Notes: generated from the sequence alone by a model not told the origin. 64,000 bases of DNA from Syngnathus acus (GCF_901709675.1 NC_051098.1:16983464-17047463), one strand, 5' to 3'. Counted from the stretch's first letter, positions 41,333 through 54,379 are shown. A program made the numbers and translations.

Positions 41333-44300
41333 TCAAACCTGCGGAGGAAAAAGCAGACAAAGATGCCAGTGACTGACTTGATGCGGAAGGCCTGCCCATC
41401 ATCTTCGCTGTGCGTGTGCGAGTCGTGAGTTGCGTTGAATTTGTTTTCAAGCACACAGTTGGAGGCCCTCGGTCACCCGTTGTGTACGAGCACCAGGAAA
41501 CATTGGCCAAAAAACCTCTTTGGTCAAGTTTGTCTTACCTATCTTTAGCCATCTTTGGCCATCTTTAGGTGCAACGCTCGAGGTGTAAACCTTAAACGCT
41601 TCCGCTACTTTTGAAAATCTACTTTCAGTTTGTTGTCTGGTGTTTTTTGCAGTTGCATTGTATTGCATGAACAAAAGGAATTTTTTTTTTCATTTTTAGT
41701 TGTAGTGATTTTGTTTCTTTAACTCAGAGGTGTGTCATTGAAATGATCTATCGGTGGATGGATGGATGGATGGATGGATGGATGGATGGATGGATGGATG
41801 GATGGATGGATGGATGGATGGATGGATGGATGGTGGACGAATGATTGGATGGATGATGGATGAATGATTGGATGGATGGTGGATGAATGATTGGATGGAT
41901 GGTGGATGAATGATTGGATGGATGGATGGATGGATGGATGGATGGATGGATGGATGGATGGATGGATGGATGGATGGTGGACGAATGATTGGATGGATGA
42001 TGGATGAATGATTGGATGGATGGTGGATGAATGATTGGATGGATGGTGGATGAATGATTGGATGGATGGATGGATGGGTGGATGGTGGACGAATGATTGG
42101 ATGGATGATGGATGAATGATTGGATGGATGGTGGATGAATGATTGGATGGATGGTGGATGAATGATTGGATGGATGGTGGATGGATGGATGGATGGATGG
42201 ATGGATGGATGGATGGACACACAACCACACACACATTCGTACACATACATCCTTGAAAACCAACAAAGTCATCTCTTATTTGTCCCCCCCCGCCCCCAAA
42301 TTGTGCAAAAGTCAGAGGTGAGTTTGCGTCTTGCTGGACCGCCACGTTGTTTCCTGTTTGAGTTGGAGAGGAGCCTGTTGAGTGCACACGGGTGCTGACT
42401 TGCGAGCCAGCGCCCTCCGTTCCTTCCTCCTCCCAAACGCCCAGCTTTTGTGTGTGTACCTCGGTGGCAAAGACGCAGTGTTCCATCTGCTCGGGCAGGG
42501 CCAGGACGGGCTGGTAGTGCACTTCTGCCAGCAAAGTTGCCGCCGCCTCCTCGCGCTCCACTCTAACAGAGCGACAGACAGACAGACAGACAGACAGAGC
42601 GACAGACAGACAGACAGACGGGCAAAGCGTTAGATTGCACAACACTGACACCTTCCTGACATTTCATGCCGAGTGACGAGAAAAAGGTACCCGAGCACAT
42701 TGCCCCAAAAGTGAGGGAAGGAATACACAAAGAGTTTGGAAGCAAAAATATGCTGACAAAGCTGCCGAGGGTGGGCCGCATGAAGAATTTAGGCCACCCG
42801 TTACGTCTTAGAACAGCCGCTGCGCTGCGCTGCGCTGCGAACACAAAGTTGACGTTTCAAGGCAGGCAGCGTCGGCGACGTTGCAGAGGCGTGTCCGGCG
42901 GAACCGCCCCAGCCGGATGGGGATTTGACACCTGGCTCGCCCTCATGTTTTAGCAGCGTGATGGTTACGAAAGTGAAGCAAGCAAACACTGTTGGCAAAC
43001 TTTTGTTGAACTGTTCCACTTCAAATGTTGTCGTTTGGAGTACACCCAACGTCTTTCTACAGTTAGCGTTCAAAACAAAAGATTCCATATTTGAAAGTAA
43101 AAAATTGGGGAAAACTTGTTTTTTGCCCCTTTCTTACCTGTCCAACTTGTTGCTAATTTGCTCCAGGGCCTGCTTGTAGTCAGTGGCCATTTTGTTTTTG
43201 AAGACAGTCCCGCGCCTGGCTCCGTCCCCGCTCAGCGCCACGTCCTTATTGGACACTTTGACGTGTCCCCTGTCCTCGGCCACCAATCGGTTGTTCACGG
43301 CCTCCAGGTTGTTCTTGACCGACGCCGAGGCGGCCGCCAGCTCCCTGCCGCGCCGCAGTTGGCGCGCGACAAAGACGGCGCCCGCCGCCAGGAGGCTCAG
43401 CGTCACGGCGGCCAGCGCGCAGGCGGCGGCCAGCGCGGCAGGGAAGGCGTCCTCGGAAGGCGGCGGCGGCAGCGGCCCGGCGGGCCAGAGCGCGTCCTCG
43501 CAGCGCGCCCCCATGAATCCCGGCGGACACTGGCACACGGGCCCCGAGAAGTGGGCAAAGCAGCGGCCGCCGTTGAGGCACGGAAAGCGGTCGCAGGGGC
43601 TGGAGCGCAAGGAGCAGTCCTTGCCGCCAAAGCCCAGCGCGCACGTGCACGTGAAGTCGGCCACGCCGTCGGCGCAGGTTCCCGCGTTGCGGCAAGGGTT
43701 GCTGGCGCAGTCGTCCACGTTGGTCTGGCAGCGGGGGCCAGCGAAACCTGCGCGGCAGCGGCACGCCGCCGCGCCCGCCTGGTCGGAGCCCGAGTCCACG
43801 CACTCGCCGCCTTGAGGCAAAAGAAAAAACACCTTGGCTTAGCGTGGCAGCCTACCATCGACACAATGGCTTCCAAAGCAGTTGGCCTGCCTTCCTTCCA
43901 TCCAAATAATGGAAGAGAAAAAGCACGTCTGCATCCTAGCAGGGCAAAAGTGATACGAAAAGTGGAAATGGTTAGAGCACTGGCTGCTGATTGCTTTGCG
44001 TTGAGATATTCATGTCATCTGCACTCTCAAAAGCACATTCTAAACAAGACTTACGAAGCACATCAGCGTAGCTCCCTAACCTTAAAAAGGCCTTCCAAAC
44101 AGCACGAGCACAGGTACGAATACCCATCCATATATAACCATCCGTATATATCCAAATATCCATGAAAACAAGTTCGTTTAGCACATTAGCCTTCGTGTTA
44201 GCTTAGAATGTTGGCCTTAACAAATATCTGCTTTTGCACTTTGGCCATCACAAACACATTCCAAACCTATTGGGCGATGATGGAAAAAACGGCCCCTGTA

Positions 44301-47300
44301 AGCAAGAACTTCACCATAGGTTGCCTTCGCATCTCATCCATCCTTCAACGCCACCACGTTAGCTTAGCATGTTGTCCCTCAAGAGAACATGTCAGACACG
44401 TTCATTGAGCACGTGATCCTTCGACACTGCCTTCAAAACACGTTAGCTTAGCGTGTTATCCGTTGACAACACCCCATGATATTGGAACAACTTTAACAAG
44501 CACTTTAACCAGAACAAGTAAGCAAAAGGAAGGAAAAAAATACCAGTGTGTTCCAAATTGAGTCATTTCCCTTGTTTTCCAAGGATATCAAAATACGACT
44601 TGACTAAAGGATGATGGAAAATAGCCCCCTCGCACCCTGAAATTGGGATTGCAATTGGATTTGCCTGCCTCCACGAGCACGCGCTTGAAATCAAAGCTTC
44701 CTGTGTGAAGACATAAAGACGACCCTTTTGTTTGCAAGAGATTGTTAAATGTGTCCAAAGTTACAAAACAGAATGAATGAATCACATTCAGCTATTCCAA
44801 TAGCTTCACCACCACCACCACCACCACCGTCATACAACGGTATTCATTTGAAACGGGTACAAATACGCTAGGTTGAAAATGAAGTGCACCCGCAAATAGC
44901 ATGCGATCACATTGCTATTGTATAGTTCACGCTCCACACGTAGCTTACTTTGTCGTCGTCGTCGTCGTAGAAGAGGAAAAAAGAAAAAGGCTTTTAAAAA
45001 TCAAACCTTCGCGTCATATTTTGCAGTGAAGGAACTGAACTTGCAGTTAGAGTTACAAAGGTGGTTCTGGCAAAAGTGAGGCAGGCGTAAACCACAGTCG
45101 AAGATCGCGCCTCGTAACATTGCAGCGTGGCTGGGCCGGATGACGGACGGCAGCCTGGCGGCGGCGGCAGCGTGGCGGCAGCACTCGCTCCGACGGAATT
45201 GCGCTGCGGTGACATTCAACAAGGGCTTTTAATGAACCAATGAATGAATGAATGTCAGCAACAGGAAGCGGCCGCCACCGCCGCCACGCCTGTTTTGATG
45301 AAGCCTCTGTGGGCTTCTTGATCTGACCTCCGCGGTGAAAGGGAACAAAACTCGCTCCACCACCCGCTTGGCCTTTTGGACTTGACACTGACCCCATGCA
45401 AATCACTCCATGTTTTGTGTGCATGCATGCCACAAAATGTTTGGTCCAGGGCGCGAAAAGGCCGGACGAGCTGGTTGAGAGCAATTATTGCTCGTCCGGC
45501 CGAGAAAGCCACTCCAACACCATGCTCTTGTAGAAAGAGATTCAACCGAGCCCGGGAATAAGGACCAAGCGCTTTCCTTTCAACACTGGCTCAGAGGCGC
45601 CGTGATGGCAGCGCGTCCAAGCTAGGCTAAAGTCAGCTACGCTGTCCATTGACCATCTGAGAGACTGCCAGAGGAGGATGGCTGGCTCACTTGTCCTGGC
45701 CCATATAGAGCCGCTTTGATTCCAAGGCGTTCCAGGCTGGCCAATAGTGGAGGTCCGCTACATATGAATCCATTTAGAACTGAACAAAAGTCCAGGAATC
45801 AATGCAACGCCTCTCGGTTAGCGTGTTTACTCTGCTTGTGCTCGTAAACACGCCGCTGGCCGGGGTCCACGTTTGTGTGGCGGCGGCGGAGGCGGCCTTT
45901 CTTGTTTGCTGCTTGTCAGGCGGGAACGTTTTGGAGATTGAGGATAAGATGAACGCGCCCGAGGGGAGATAACCATCGGCTAATGCGGCCATTTCACGCT
46001 CTTGTTTGGGCCGCGCTGGCGCCGTCCGTCACTTCCTGATTAGCCACCGCTGCAGTCGTCGTCTTTTTTTAGCTTTAGCTGCAAGTCAGCTGTGTTTTGG
46101 CTGCGCTTTAGCCACAGTGCCGCCGAGCCCTCCGGCAACAATTCTTCCAAAAGAGAGACTAGCAAAAATGACAAGAGCGGCGCTAATGTTAGCAACATCC
46201 TTGTTTCCTGCACAGTGTGTGTGTGGGGGGGGGTTAGGGGTACAATCCATTTGGCCCCCCCCGGAATCCTGGATCCAAATCTACACTCAAGATATTCGAA
46301 AGCGGAATCGTTACATCGTCATACATCGGCGTCAATATTCGGAGTCTACTTTTGTCCGCTTAAGAGTCTTTTTTCACCATCCGACAAGCTCGAGACTAAT
46401 GTTGGCCTAGCTTAGTGTGGCGCAATTGAGTTACCGTTAGCACAGGGGTTGCTGCTGCAGCGGTTGGCCTTCATCTCACAGTTGGAGCCGGCGTACCCCG
46501 GCGGGCAGCGGCAGGTGTAGCTGCCACCGCCTCCCGACGTGGCCGCCTCGCACACGCCGCGGTTGAAGCACGGCTCGTCGGCGCACGTCAGGAGGCCGCC
46601 GCCGGCGCCGCAATCAGGGCCGGAGAAGCCCCGAGGACACACGCACACGTAGCCGTCCGACAAATTCTGAAAGCAAACCAAGAAAAACACTCACTTTTAG
46701 CACCAGCAAAAGCAAACACTGTGCTGGGCGCTAAAAAGAGCCACTGTTTCAAAAAGGATACAACCAATTGAAAGGAAAATGGACTCAGATGAGCACATTT
46801 CAATTCTTGCCATTCAAAAGGAAAACAATGCTCTTACATGATGTTTTGGACACTTTTGATGGCAAAAATGTGTCTGTGTGTCCCAAACCAAATCCCTTTT
46901 TTTTTTTTTCTTTGGTGACTTCCAAATGTTTGGCCAACTGTCTTTGGCTGGATGGAAGCTCATTATGTCAGCGGCATCTGTGATCTCAGGTGCCCAGATG
47001 AGGCAGCCATTTTGCTTTCAGACAGCAAAACGGATGTATTGATGATGTCTTTGGGGGTTGGAGAGCAAGGCGCTATCGGGGGCCGCACTTGACGACTCCA
47101 TGCCGCCGTCCGCCAACCTAACGTAAAGCACGCGCTGAGAACAGCCAAAACATAACAGCGCTGGTCGGCAACCCAAGATGGCTGCCCTCTGGCGACCCAA
47201 GATGGCTGCCCTCTGGCGACCCAAGATGGCTGCCCCCCGGCTTCAGCTGCCTACACGTTTTCATTTTGCTCTTTAAAGTTGGATGTTGTGCGCTTTAACG

Positions 47301-47804
47301 CGCTTCCAGACAGACATCTAGACTGTCAAAAATGGATCAAAACACAAAGAATGCATTTCAGGATAAGAAAAATGGAGAGGAATTTTCAATTTCATTTATT
47401 TGGGCTTAAATGTTCCTACGTTGAAAGATGTTGGCTTTTTTTGGACTCATCATGTTGGAACGCTGCTGAGTCAGCCGAAAGAGTTTTGGGGACCGGCGAC
47501 CAATCTGCCTGCTCTTCATCCACTCAATTGTACAAGGCCCGGTCTCGCCTTTTCCAAAAGACAATGCCGTCCGTGTGTGTGTGGCCGTGTGTGTGTGTGT
47601 GTGTGTGTGTGTATGGAATGGAAAGCAGGCTGGCGCTATTCAGCGCTTTTTGGGTGGACATAGATTTGTTTTGATCTTTGTGATTCTACGAGACACGGGC
47701 TGGGCTATGTGAAATGTTACCTTTACAGAATCAATGGGTTGCAATGGCATCCTATCCTATTGTAAAGCACCAGTTGGCTATCGTAGAGGGCCATAAAAAC
47801 AAAA

Positions 47805-47842
<38 letters not shown>

Positions 47843-47987
47843 TGATTGATTGAAGATGACAGGAGTGTGGGCACGTTCTAACGCAAGGCGACCCTAACGT
47901 GTCGTTGTTGCAGCACTGACTTTGCTCTCCCCAAAAGATAGCCAGTAGAAAGCCACGCTGGACTCAAAACATTGTCAAAACGCCCGA

Positions 47988-48061
<74 letters not shown>

Positions 48062-51000
48062 ATATACTTCAGAACACACACACATATACACACACACACA
48101 CACACAAACATACATATATACACACACACACACACACTCACATATACACACATAGACGTACATACACACACACATATGTACATATATATATATATATATA
48201 TATGCTTCTTCCTAAATGATAAAAATATTCCTTTAAAAAAAATGCATTTTGTCTTTACTTGTGTGTTCTTTGACAACTATGTTTGATGATGGCAAACATT
48301 AAAGTGTGCCAAACATGCAAACAAACAAGACTTTAGACGATACAGCCCTGTGCCAGCAAGTTGACTCGTGACTGGTTCAGTGTTTATCAAGATAGACCCA
48401 GTTTTGGACCCCCCCCCCCCCATTCACCGGTCTACATGTAGTCTGGCATTGACTGGTGACGGATCCATTGTTTGTGTAGACGCATGTCCCGGGACGTCAA
48501 CTGTGGCAACCGGTCCACGGTTTATCTCCGCATGCCCTGACAGGGAGTTGCTGTTGTTGAAAGGGCCTCCATCCGGCCAGTGCAGTTTTGGGTCGGCATC
48601 TTCAACAGCGTGTCCTGGCAAATTTGCGCCTGCAAGCGAGGTCATCCTTGAGCGTGGGCGCCCACGTCTTCAGCTGCCGTCCCGCGCGCCCCGGCCAGGT
48701 TGAAGGAAGGAGGATCCAGGTGAAGCGTACCGGGGGACCGGCGGAGCTGGCCAGGATGCGCCGGAAGCGGTCGCTGTCCAAGACTTGCGCTTTCCTTAGG
48801 TCTGCTTTTGTGGCAGGCACTGCAGATGGGCGCTCGGTGGGCCGCTCGGGTGCCTGGGTCCTCAGGGCGGCAACGATGCAAGAGAGTAGCAGAAGAAGCG
48901 GCGCGAGTCGGCACCACTGGCGGAGGGTTGCAGACGGGACGCAGCCAGGTGGGTCCTTTTGAACACTTTGAGTTTCCTCCGTGCGGTGTTTCAGGTGGTG
49001 GGCATCACTTCATTCTGGGCGGAGCCTTGCCTGTGTCCTCGGGGAGAGGCGGCGGCGGCGGGAGACCTCGACGCAGGGGACTTCGCGGTGGCCAACGTCC
49101 AAGAAGAGAACAAAGTCAGCATAGGCGGCCGGCAGGCGGGCCGGCGGACAGTTGCTGACGGTGGTCAAGGTGGCATCAGTGAAGGATTGCCGCGAGGCCG
49201 GCTGGCCGGCCCGCCGGCCTGCCTGCCTGCCTGCCTGCCTGCCTGCCGGCTGGCCGTCTATCGTCATCCGAGACTTGCCGTTTCCTGACCTCATCAATCA
49301 TCGTTGGGGGGGAGCCTTTCCTCAAGGAGATCTCGCAGCGGTCAATCATACTTGACGATTCTTTGGAGTGCGACGACTCGGCAAAGGGGCGGCACAGATG
49401 GACAATGGGCTGGCCCCGTCCCGTCCCGTAACAGCTGGCAGTAGCCTGGAGTGGGTTGCCTGCTCTGGTGTTTGTCTGCATGTGGCCTGATATCGAGCGG
49501 CGACCATTCTATCGTTTGTCGATACGTAAGCCGACATAGACTGGCCAAAGCGCGGCAAAGCAGCATCATCGTAAAAACGATGAGTAATATTAATTTTGAC
49601 TTGTTCTGACAAATGCGCACACGAGTTCATCCACGGAGCTTGCTAGCTAGCTAGCTAGCACTCATCTAAAAATGGGGGACCGCTTGTAAACAAGCAAGGC
49701 AAGTGGAAATTGCTTATTTTGGCAACATTTTGGGAAGGCCATGTGTAGAAAAATATCAGGTGCAAGATGTGTTTTGCAAAACGTTCAATGTCTATGTTAT
49801 GTCTTATGTTTGTTCTATGGCAATCCAAAATCAAATAAGACTGATTTTTTTTCATTCTTATTATTCCAAATGCAGTAGTGGCCGGTCGACTACCCACTTA
49901 CTACAGTTGAAAATGTGACGATGATGGATGGAGAAATAAGAGGTATTGAAGTCACAGTATCCATTGACAAAAATATTCCGCGAAAACCCTTTTTCTCAGT
50001 ATGACTGCTGTGCTAGATGGCGAAGGGAGGGATGGAGGGAGCGCTACATGACAAATTTCCATCATAGGTGTCATTTGGGAGACCTAGGTGCCAGATTATA
50101 GTGCTATATGAACAAAACAAATCAAGGGTTACCAATGCACTATGTTTGTTTTGACAAGGAAACTTGAATGTATTCATTTGCACTCTTTTTTTGTTTTGAA
50201 ATAACTAATTTGATACATTTGCTTTGGTCGGAGTGGAACTTACATTCTGACAGTGTTAAAAGTTATTTGATTTGATTCAATATTTTCTCGTTTTGTACCA
50301 AAAAACAAGTGCTTCTTTGAATTATCGATTATTACCAAAATAATGAGGGTCAACGGTCTACGCTCTGTGGCTGGCCGAAGGATATTTAGGACGGAAGGAC
50401 TGGCGAGCGGGCTAGGCGGACGCGGGCCGGTTGGGCTCACCTTGCAGCTGCCTCCGTTCCTGCAGGGGGCGCTGTCGCACAGGTCGTTCTTGATCTCGCA
50501 GTTGTTCCCGCTGAATCCTGGCCTGCAGGCGCAGGTGTAGCTACCCTGCCCGGTGTTGGTGCACGAGGCGCCGTTGCGGCACGGCTTGTGGTTGGTGCAG
50601 TAGTTGAGGTCTGCGGGCGGCAAAAAAAGCCCGTCGCTCAGGCGGGCCCGACGGCGACCGGCCGGCCGGACGGCCGGCGGGGCTTTGCACCGGCACTCAC
50701 CCTGGTCGCAGTAGAGTCCGCCCCAGCCCTCTTTGCAGTCGCACTGCCACGGCTGCCGGCAGGTCCCGTGCAGGCATCCGGGGTGGCGCGCGCACTGGTC
50801 GCAGCGCTCGCCCTGCCAGCCCTGACGACACGCGCACTCGCCGGGGGCCTCGCAGAAGCCGTGCTCGGCGCTGCAGCCGGAAGCGCAGATGGCTGGAGGC
50901 GAGGAAGGAAGGAAGGAAGGAAGGAAAGATGGATGGATGGATGGATGGATGGATGGATGGATGGATGGATGGATGGATGGATGGATGGATGGATGGATGG

Positions 51001-51553
51001 ATGGATGGATGGATGGATGGATGGATGGATGGATGGATGGATGGATGGATGGATGGATGGATGGGAGGGGGGTGGGAGGGAGCAAAGATGCCAGCAAGTC
51101 AGCCAGGGCGTGTGAAAAAAAAAAACAAGGTCCAAACTATTGCTGGAACGTGCGCACACACAAGCACATGACCTCACGTGCACAAACGCACACCAGTACA
51201 CTTACACACAAGTGTGCACACACAACCTCACTTACACAAACATGCACATGTATAATACTGTATATACTTGCACCCTCATATATAATAACACGCACCCACA
51301 AACACCGCAGAGCACCTTTGCATGAACACGTACAGTACAAAGTACAAACAGATATACACAAACACATTACCAGGCACTAACGACACGACCACGCACACAC
51401 ACGACATGCACTTGCATGCAGGTGGTCTACGCAACAAAAGTGACACGTGCCGTCTCTTTTCATGCCCACATTAAGCACGGCACCGGGGGGGGGGGGCAAT
51501 TGTGAGTGTGTGTGGGGGGGGGCGGCATTGTTGGGCTCAGAACAGGCGGCCTT

Positions 51554-51599
<46 letters not shown>

Positions 51600-53794
51600 T
51601 ACAATTGGAAAAAAGTTGGAGAAAAGGAAGCGAGGGAAGCAAAGGAGAGAATGGCCAAAGCTGGGAAAAGAAGTCAAAGTGAGCGGCGGACTCACGCCGA
51701 GCGCAGTACTGGCCCGCCCAGCCGTCCAGGCACTGGCGCTGGCCGTCGCGCCGGCAGGTGTAGTGTCCGAAGGTGTCGTTTCGGGGCCGGCAGAAGGCAG
51801 CGCAGGCGTCGCCGTGATAGTGCTGGTCGCACACGGCGCGGTACGCGTAATGCACACGGCTGCCGCGCTCGCCAAAGTGGACGTCCTGTAACCAATCCTC
51901 GCCTACACGCAGCTGCCGCCGTGACGCCAGGCGGCTGATCAGGTTGTTCTGGTTCTCTGAGGCAACAGAAAAAGGGGGGCACACGCAGCCAAGGAGTCAA
52001 CTTTGAGGACTTCAAGACAAGCGGACCGAGGCACGAGTTAACTGAGCTCCGTTCTTGGGCCTCGTTCACGAGGAATCCCAAATAAGGTGCACAGTACATG
52101 TCCGCCCGGTCGCCATTTGTGGATTTGGGGGGAGGGGAGCCAGGCCCCCGTTGTCTGATGAAAAGGCACCTACATTGGTGCTCAGTGGACCATCTCGAGG
52201 CTCTAGTGAGGAGCCTTCGTGTTGTCTAATGCAAAAGTGGTGCTTTGCCGCCACCCTGTGGCATCTACAGGCAACCGCAAGGCGCTATGGAGAGACTTAT
52301 AGAACGGTTGCTCGTGGGAGATTGAGGCACAAGACAACCTGACAGCTGCTTGAGGCCGCCTCAAAAAGCTTGAGGCACTAAACTTATACGTACAGCCAAG
52401 GCCACTTGAGGGGGTGCATGGTGACGACCTAAGTCAGGTCATTGAGGCACAACCTCAACCGGTGGCCCTTGCACAGAAGCCAAATTCAAAATGATGCAGC
52501 AAATTGTTCTCCAGAAAACACCCTGAACACGCTTGCCATAAAATTCTGTTCCACTTTCTCCAACTCCAGGTGCTGTTTTAGGCCCCAGACAACAAGATGC
52601 AGCCAAAAAAAAAGGGTTCGATAGCACTGCAATGCCGATTGATGCCACAAGATGGTGCCACAGGGTTCATTTGGTTGAAGCGCAGCTCTTTGGGTTCCAA
52701 TGGGGAATGACTTCAAAGATGGGGGGGCATGAGCTGCAATTGGTGAATATGCGACTTTGAGTGCGGGAAGGCGCCGCTCGGTGTAGAAACGGAGGTACTG
52801 CAACAGAGTTGTACCTGCGGAGTCGAGTTCGGAAGACTCGGCAGTCCAGGCCTCCAAGATCAAAGAGAAAGTTCCCTGGAGGAAAGCAAAAGGTCCATGA
52901 ACAAAGCAAAGCAGTGGATGGTGGGGGGTCGGCGGGGGCCTACTTACAGGCCACTTGAAGTGGAAGGGCACCCGAAGGGGATCGCTCCCGCCGATGGAGC
53001 CCGGGTCAGTGGCCAGGATCTCGGTGAGCGCGGTCCCGTACGTGCAGGGCGGCTTGGGGTCGATGACGTCCTGTGCATGCTTGAGGCACACCCGGAAGAA
53101 GAGGTGGCACACGCGCGACGGCGTTCGGCACAGCGGCGCGCTCGTGCCCGTGCCCGTGCGCGTCAGCGACTCGATCTTCAGTTCGAACACGCCGGACGAC
53201 TCCGTCTGCAGGTTGACATGCACCATCCATGACGTCATTGGGACAAAAACGAGGGCACGGACGCGACCCAAAGAGACAAAATGGGGCTCAATCACGGCAA
53301 TGCAAACACACAAAAACGGTCGATTCGATCTTGGAAAAAAGTTACAATCTAAAATGTCGTTCAAAATAGAAAGGGAGTCGACGTTCAAACAATAAAAATG
53401 ATCATTAATATTACTGCTGCGAGACAGCAATTACGTCAAGACGTTGAAGACATTCAGCTCTTGCTTTTTCTTTCGTGATGTTATCTAACTTCGCGGAAAA
53501 CGCGCACACACGACAATAAGTAACAAGCCACATACACGTTCAACAAGTCTGAATTCACGAATGACTCGTGAAGGAATTAAAAAAAGAAAGTCAAAGGTCG
53601 CGCGCGCATGTGTGTGCGTAAAAGCGCTCGAGGGCGTCGGAGGAGAGTCGAGTCAAGAAGTCAACACGAGTCAAGTCAGGGCGACGAAGCGAAAGTAGAC
53701 AAGTGGAGTCGATTCGAGCAAAGTAAAGCAAAGTACTGACGGTGAGCGCTCGCATTAGGATGACGAGTAGAGCGGCCAGCAGGCAGCGCGCCAT
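41333..53794 (-). CDS. dlc: Delta-family Notch ligand, deltaC (DLL3-position) type
   Basis: Single-pass membrane ligand that activates or inhibits Notch; deltaC acts in the fish segmentation clock. Exons in transcript order: 53794-53741, 53205-52948, 52875-52815, 51956-51696, 50892-50701, 50610-50441, 46666-46435, 43810-43138, 42562-42460, 41338-41333. Their sum is 669 residues in one frame. Visible order: signal peptide [22 protein letters not shown] region [11 protein letters not shown] through [21 protein letters not shown] domain [20 protein letters not shown] through WAGQYC; eight EGF repeats; TM segment [20 protein letters not shown]; and a cytoplasmic tail with [10 protein letters not shown]. 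The tail ends HCVFATE plus V-stop. The final Val and stop are in a six-base coding exon behind a strong acceptor (TTTTTCCTCCGCAG), restoring the ATEV PDZ-binding end of Delta proteins. An in-frame ATG 18 bases upstream (MQLGGAM) is an alternative start. Human DLL3 sits in the matching neighbourhood, but the intact DSL domain is Delta-like. Confidence 0.92.
41755..42218. repeat. (GGAT)n with higher-order structure in the last deltaC intron
   Basis: GGAT tracts alternate with a compound unit (GATGATGGATGAATGATTG, then GATGGTGGATGAATGATTG) repeated in three blocks. It lies in the intron before the V-stop exon. Its minus-strand frames (His-Pro-Ser-Ile repeats) are artefacts. Confidence 0.95.
43811..46434. 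other. dlc: deltaC intron 7, no feature recognised
   Basis: A 2.6 kb intron between the EGF6-split exons. I saw a CAC trinucleotide run at 44810-44828 and several short recurrences of a GTTAGCTTAGC-type motif (44197, 44359, 44446). No coding exon or RNA gene was found. Confidence 0.5.
47164..47235. repeat. Three tandem 24-base units, each carrying CCAAGATGGCTGCC
   Basis: Three direct copies of CCCAAGATGGCTGCCCTCTG plus four bases in deltaC intron 6. Each copy contains AAGATGGC, the core of the YY1 recognition sequence. A fourth related motif (GGCAGCCATTTTGC) lies at about 47003. Confidence 0.85.
47735..47853. mobile_element. Retroposon 3' tail ending in (ATTG)n
   Basis: CCTATTGTAAAGCACC, then GAGGGCCATAAAAACAAAAATTG followed by about ten ATTG units, resembles the tail of common fish LINE/SINE elements (TGTAAAGCGC, TATAAATAAAATTG). 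Only the tail is recognisable. Confidence 0.45.
47993..48202. repeat. (TA)n and (CA)n compound microsatellite
   Basis: About 29 TA units, then mixed CACA/TATA and a second TA run to 48202, in deltaC intron 6. Confidence 0.95.
48522..48916 (-). other. Possible secreted-peptide exons inside deltaC intron 6
   Basis: On the minus strand a frame from 48916 to 48731 encodes a leader-like hydrophobic run ([19 protein letters not shown]), then a polar segment with [16 protein letters not shown]. It begins right after CTCCGCCAG, an acceptor-like site, and ends at a GTACGC donor in phase 0. After about 100 bases, GCTTGCAG opens a second frame at 48629-48522 with three cysteines ([22 protein letters not shown]) and a stop. 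No in-frame ATG is present, so a first exon would have to lie further up. I recognise no family. It could be chance in GC-rich DNA, or an alternative deltaC exon. Confidence 0.2.
50909..51064. repeat. (GGAA)n/(GGAT)n beside the deltaC exon 5 acceptor
   Basis: About 33 GGAT units preceded by GGAA units. On the deltaC sense strand this is a long ATCC/TTCC tract ending about 16 bases before the exon 5 acceptor. Confidence 0.95.
51557..51597. repeat. (CA)n microsatellite in deltaC intron 4
   Basis: About 20 CA units (GT on the gene's strand), about 100 bases after the donor of the DSL exon. Poly-G runs lie near 51486 and 51515. Confidence 0.9.
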
Positions 53795-53877
53795 GGCGCC
53801 TCCGAGCTGCATCCAGAAGTTACCAACACGAAAGTCCAAAACGTGCGTAGCACAGCGACGGCAGCCAGCCAGCCAGG

Positions 53878-53950
53878 CAGGAAGACAGGCAGGCAGGCAG
53901 GCAGGCAGGCAGGTAGGTAGGTAGGTAGGTAGGTAGGTAGGTAGGTAGGC
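53878..53950. repeat. (GGCA)n(GGTA)n in the deltaC leader
   Basis: GGCA then GGTA tetranucleotides lie about 90 bases upstream of the deltaC start codon, between the TATA box and ATG, so probably within the 5' untranslated region. Confidence 0.9.
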
Positions 53951-54064
53951 AGCCGCGCTCTCAACGACAGTGAAAGAGACGAGCGCGAGCGCAGCGGCAG
54001 TGGCAGCGCCAGGTAGGAAGGTTGAAAACTGAAGACTGGAGCGCCGGCCCGGAGGGACTTTTTT

Positions 54065-54073
54065 TTTTATATA
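54065..54073 (-). promoter_or_regulatory. dlc: TATA box of the Delta gene
   Basis: TATATAAAA on the minus strand, about 270 bases upstream of the deltaC start codon. Transcription would begin near 54035-54040, giving a leader of roughly 240 bases. A (GGA)n run at 54107-54140 lies just upstream. Confidence 0.6.
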
Positions 54074-54379
54074 GCAGTGGGGCAGTGTGTGTGGGGGTGG
54101 GGGTAGGAGGAGGAGGAGGAGGAGGAGGAGGAGGAGGAGGAAGGAAGACAGTGGGGTGGGGAAAGGGCCGAGAGGGAAGCGGGAGGGAGGGCGCGTCCAC
54201 TGCAAGAAATGTCGCTCGCTCGCTCGCCCGAAGGCTAAAAAGAATGTTTGTCAAACCGAAAGTGCTTTCTGGTTAATCAATTGCCGGCGGGACGCAACGT
54301 CACTTCCGGCACAACACAACAACACGGCTGCACTGTAAAGTTATTCGGAACAAGTTGGCACACAGAAACGTGGAGCTGG

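Noticed and set aside
41719-42651. 310-residue minus-strand frame of His-Pro-Ser-Ile repeats
   Set aside because: Most of it is the GGAT repeat. Only its upstream part is real, as deltaC exon 9 (42562-42460).
47972-48286. Tyr-Ile and Cys-Val repeat frames
   Set aside because: Artefacts of the TA and CA microsatellites.
49010-49297. Minus-strand frame with [16 protein letters not shown] as a possible first exon of the orphan intronic peptide
   Set aside because: No splice donor in compatible phase was found, and it abuts a GGCA repeat.
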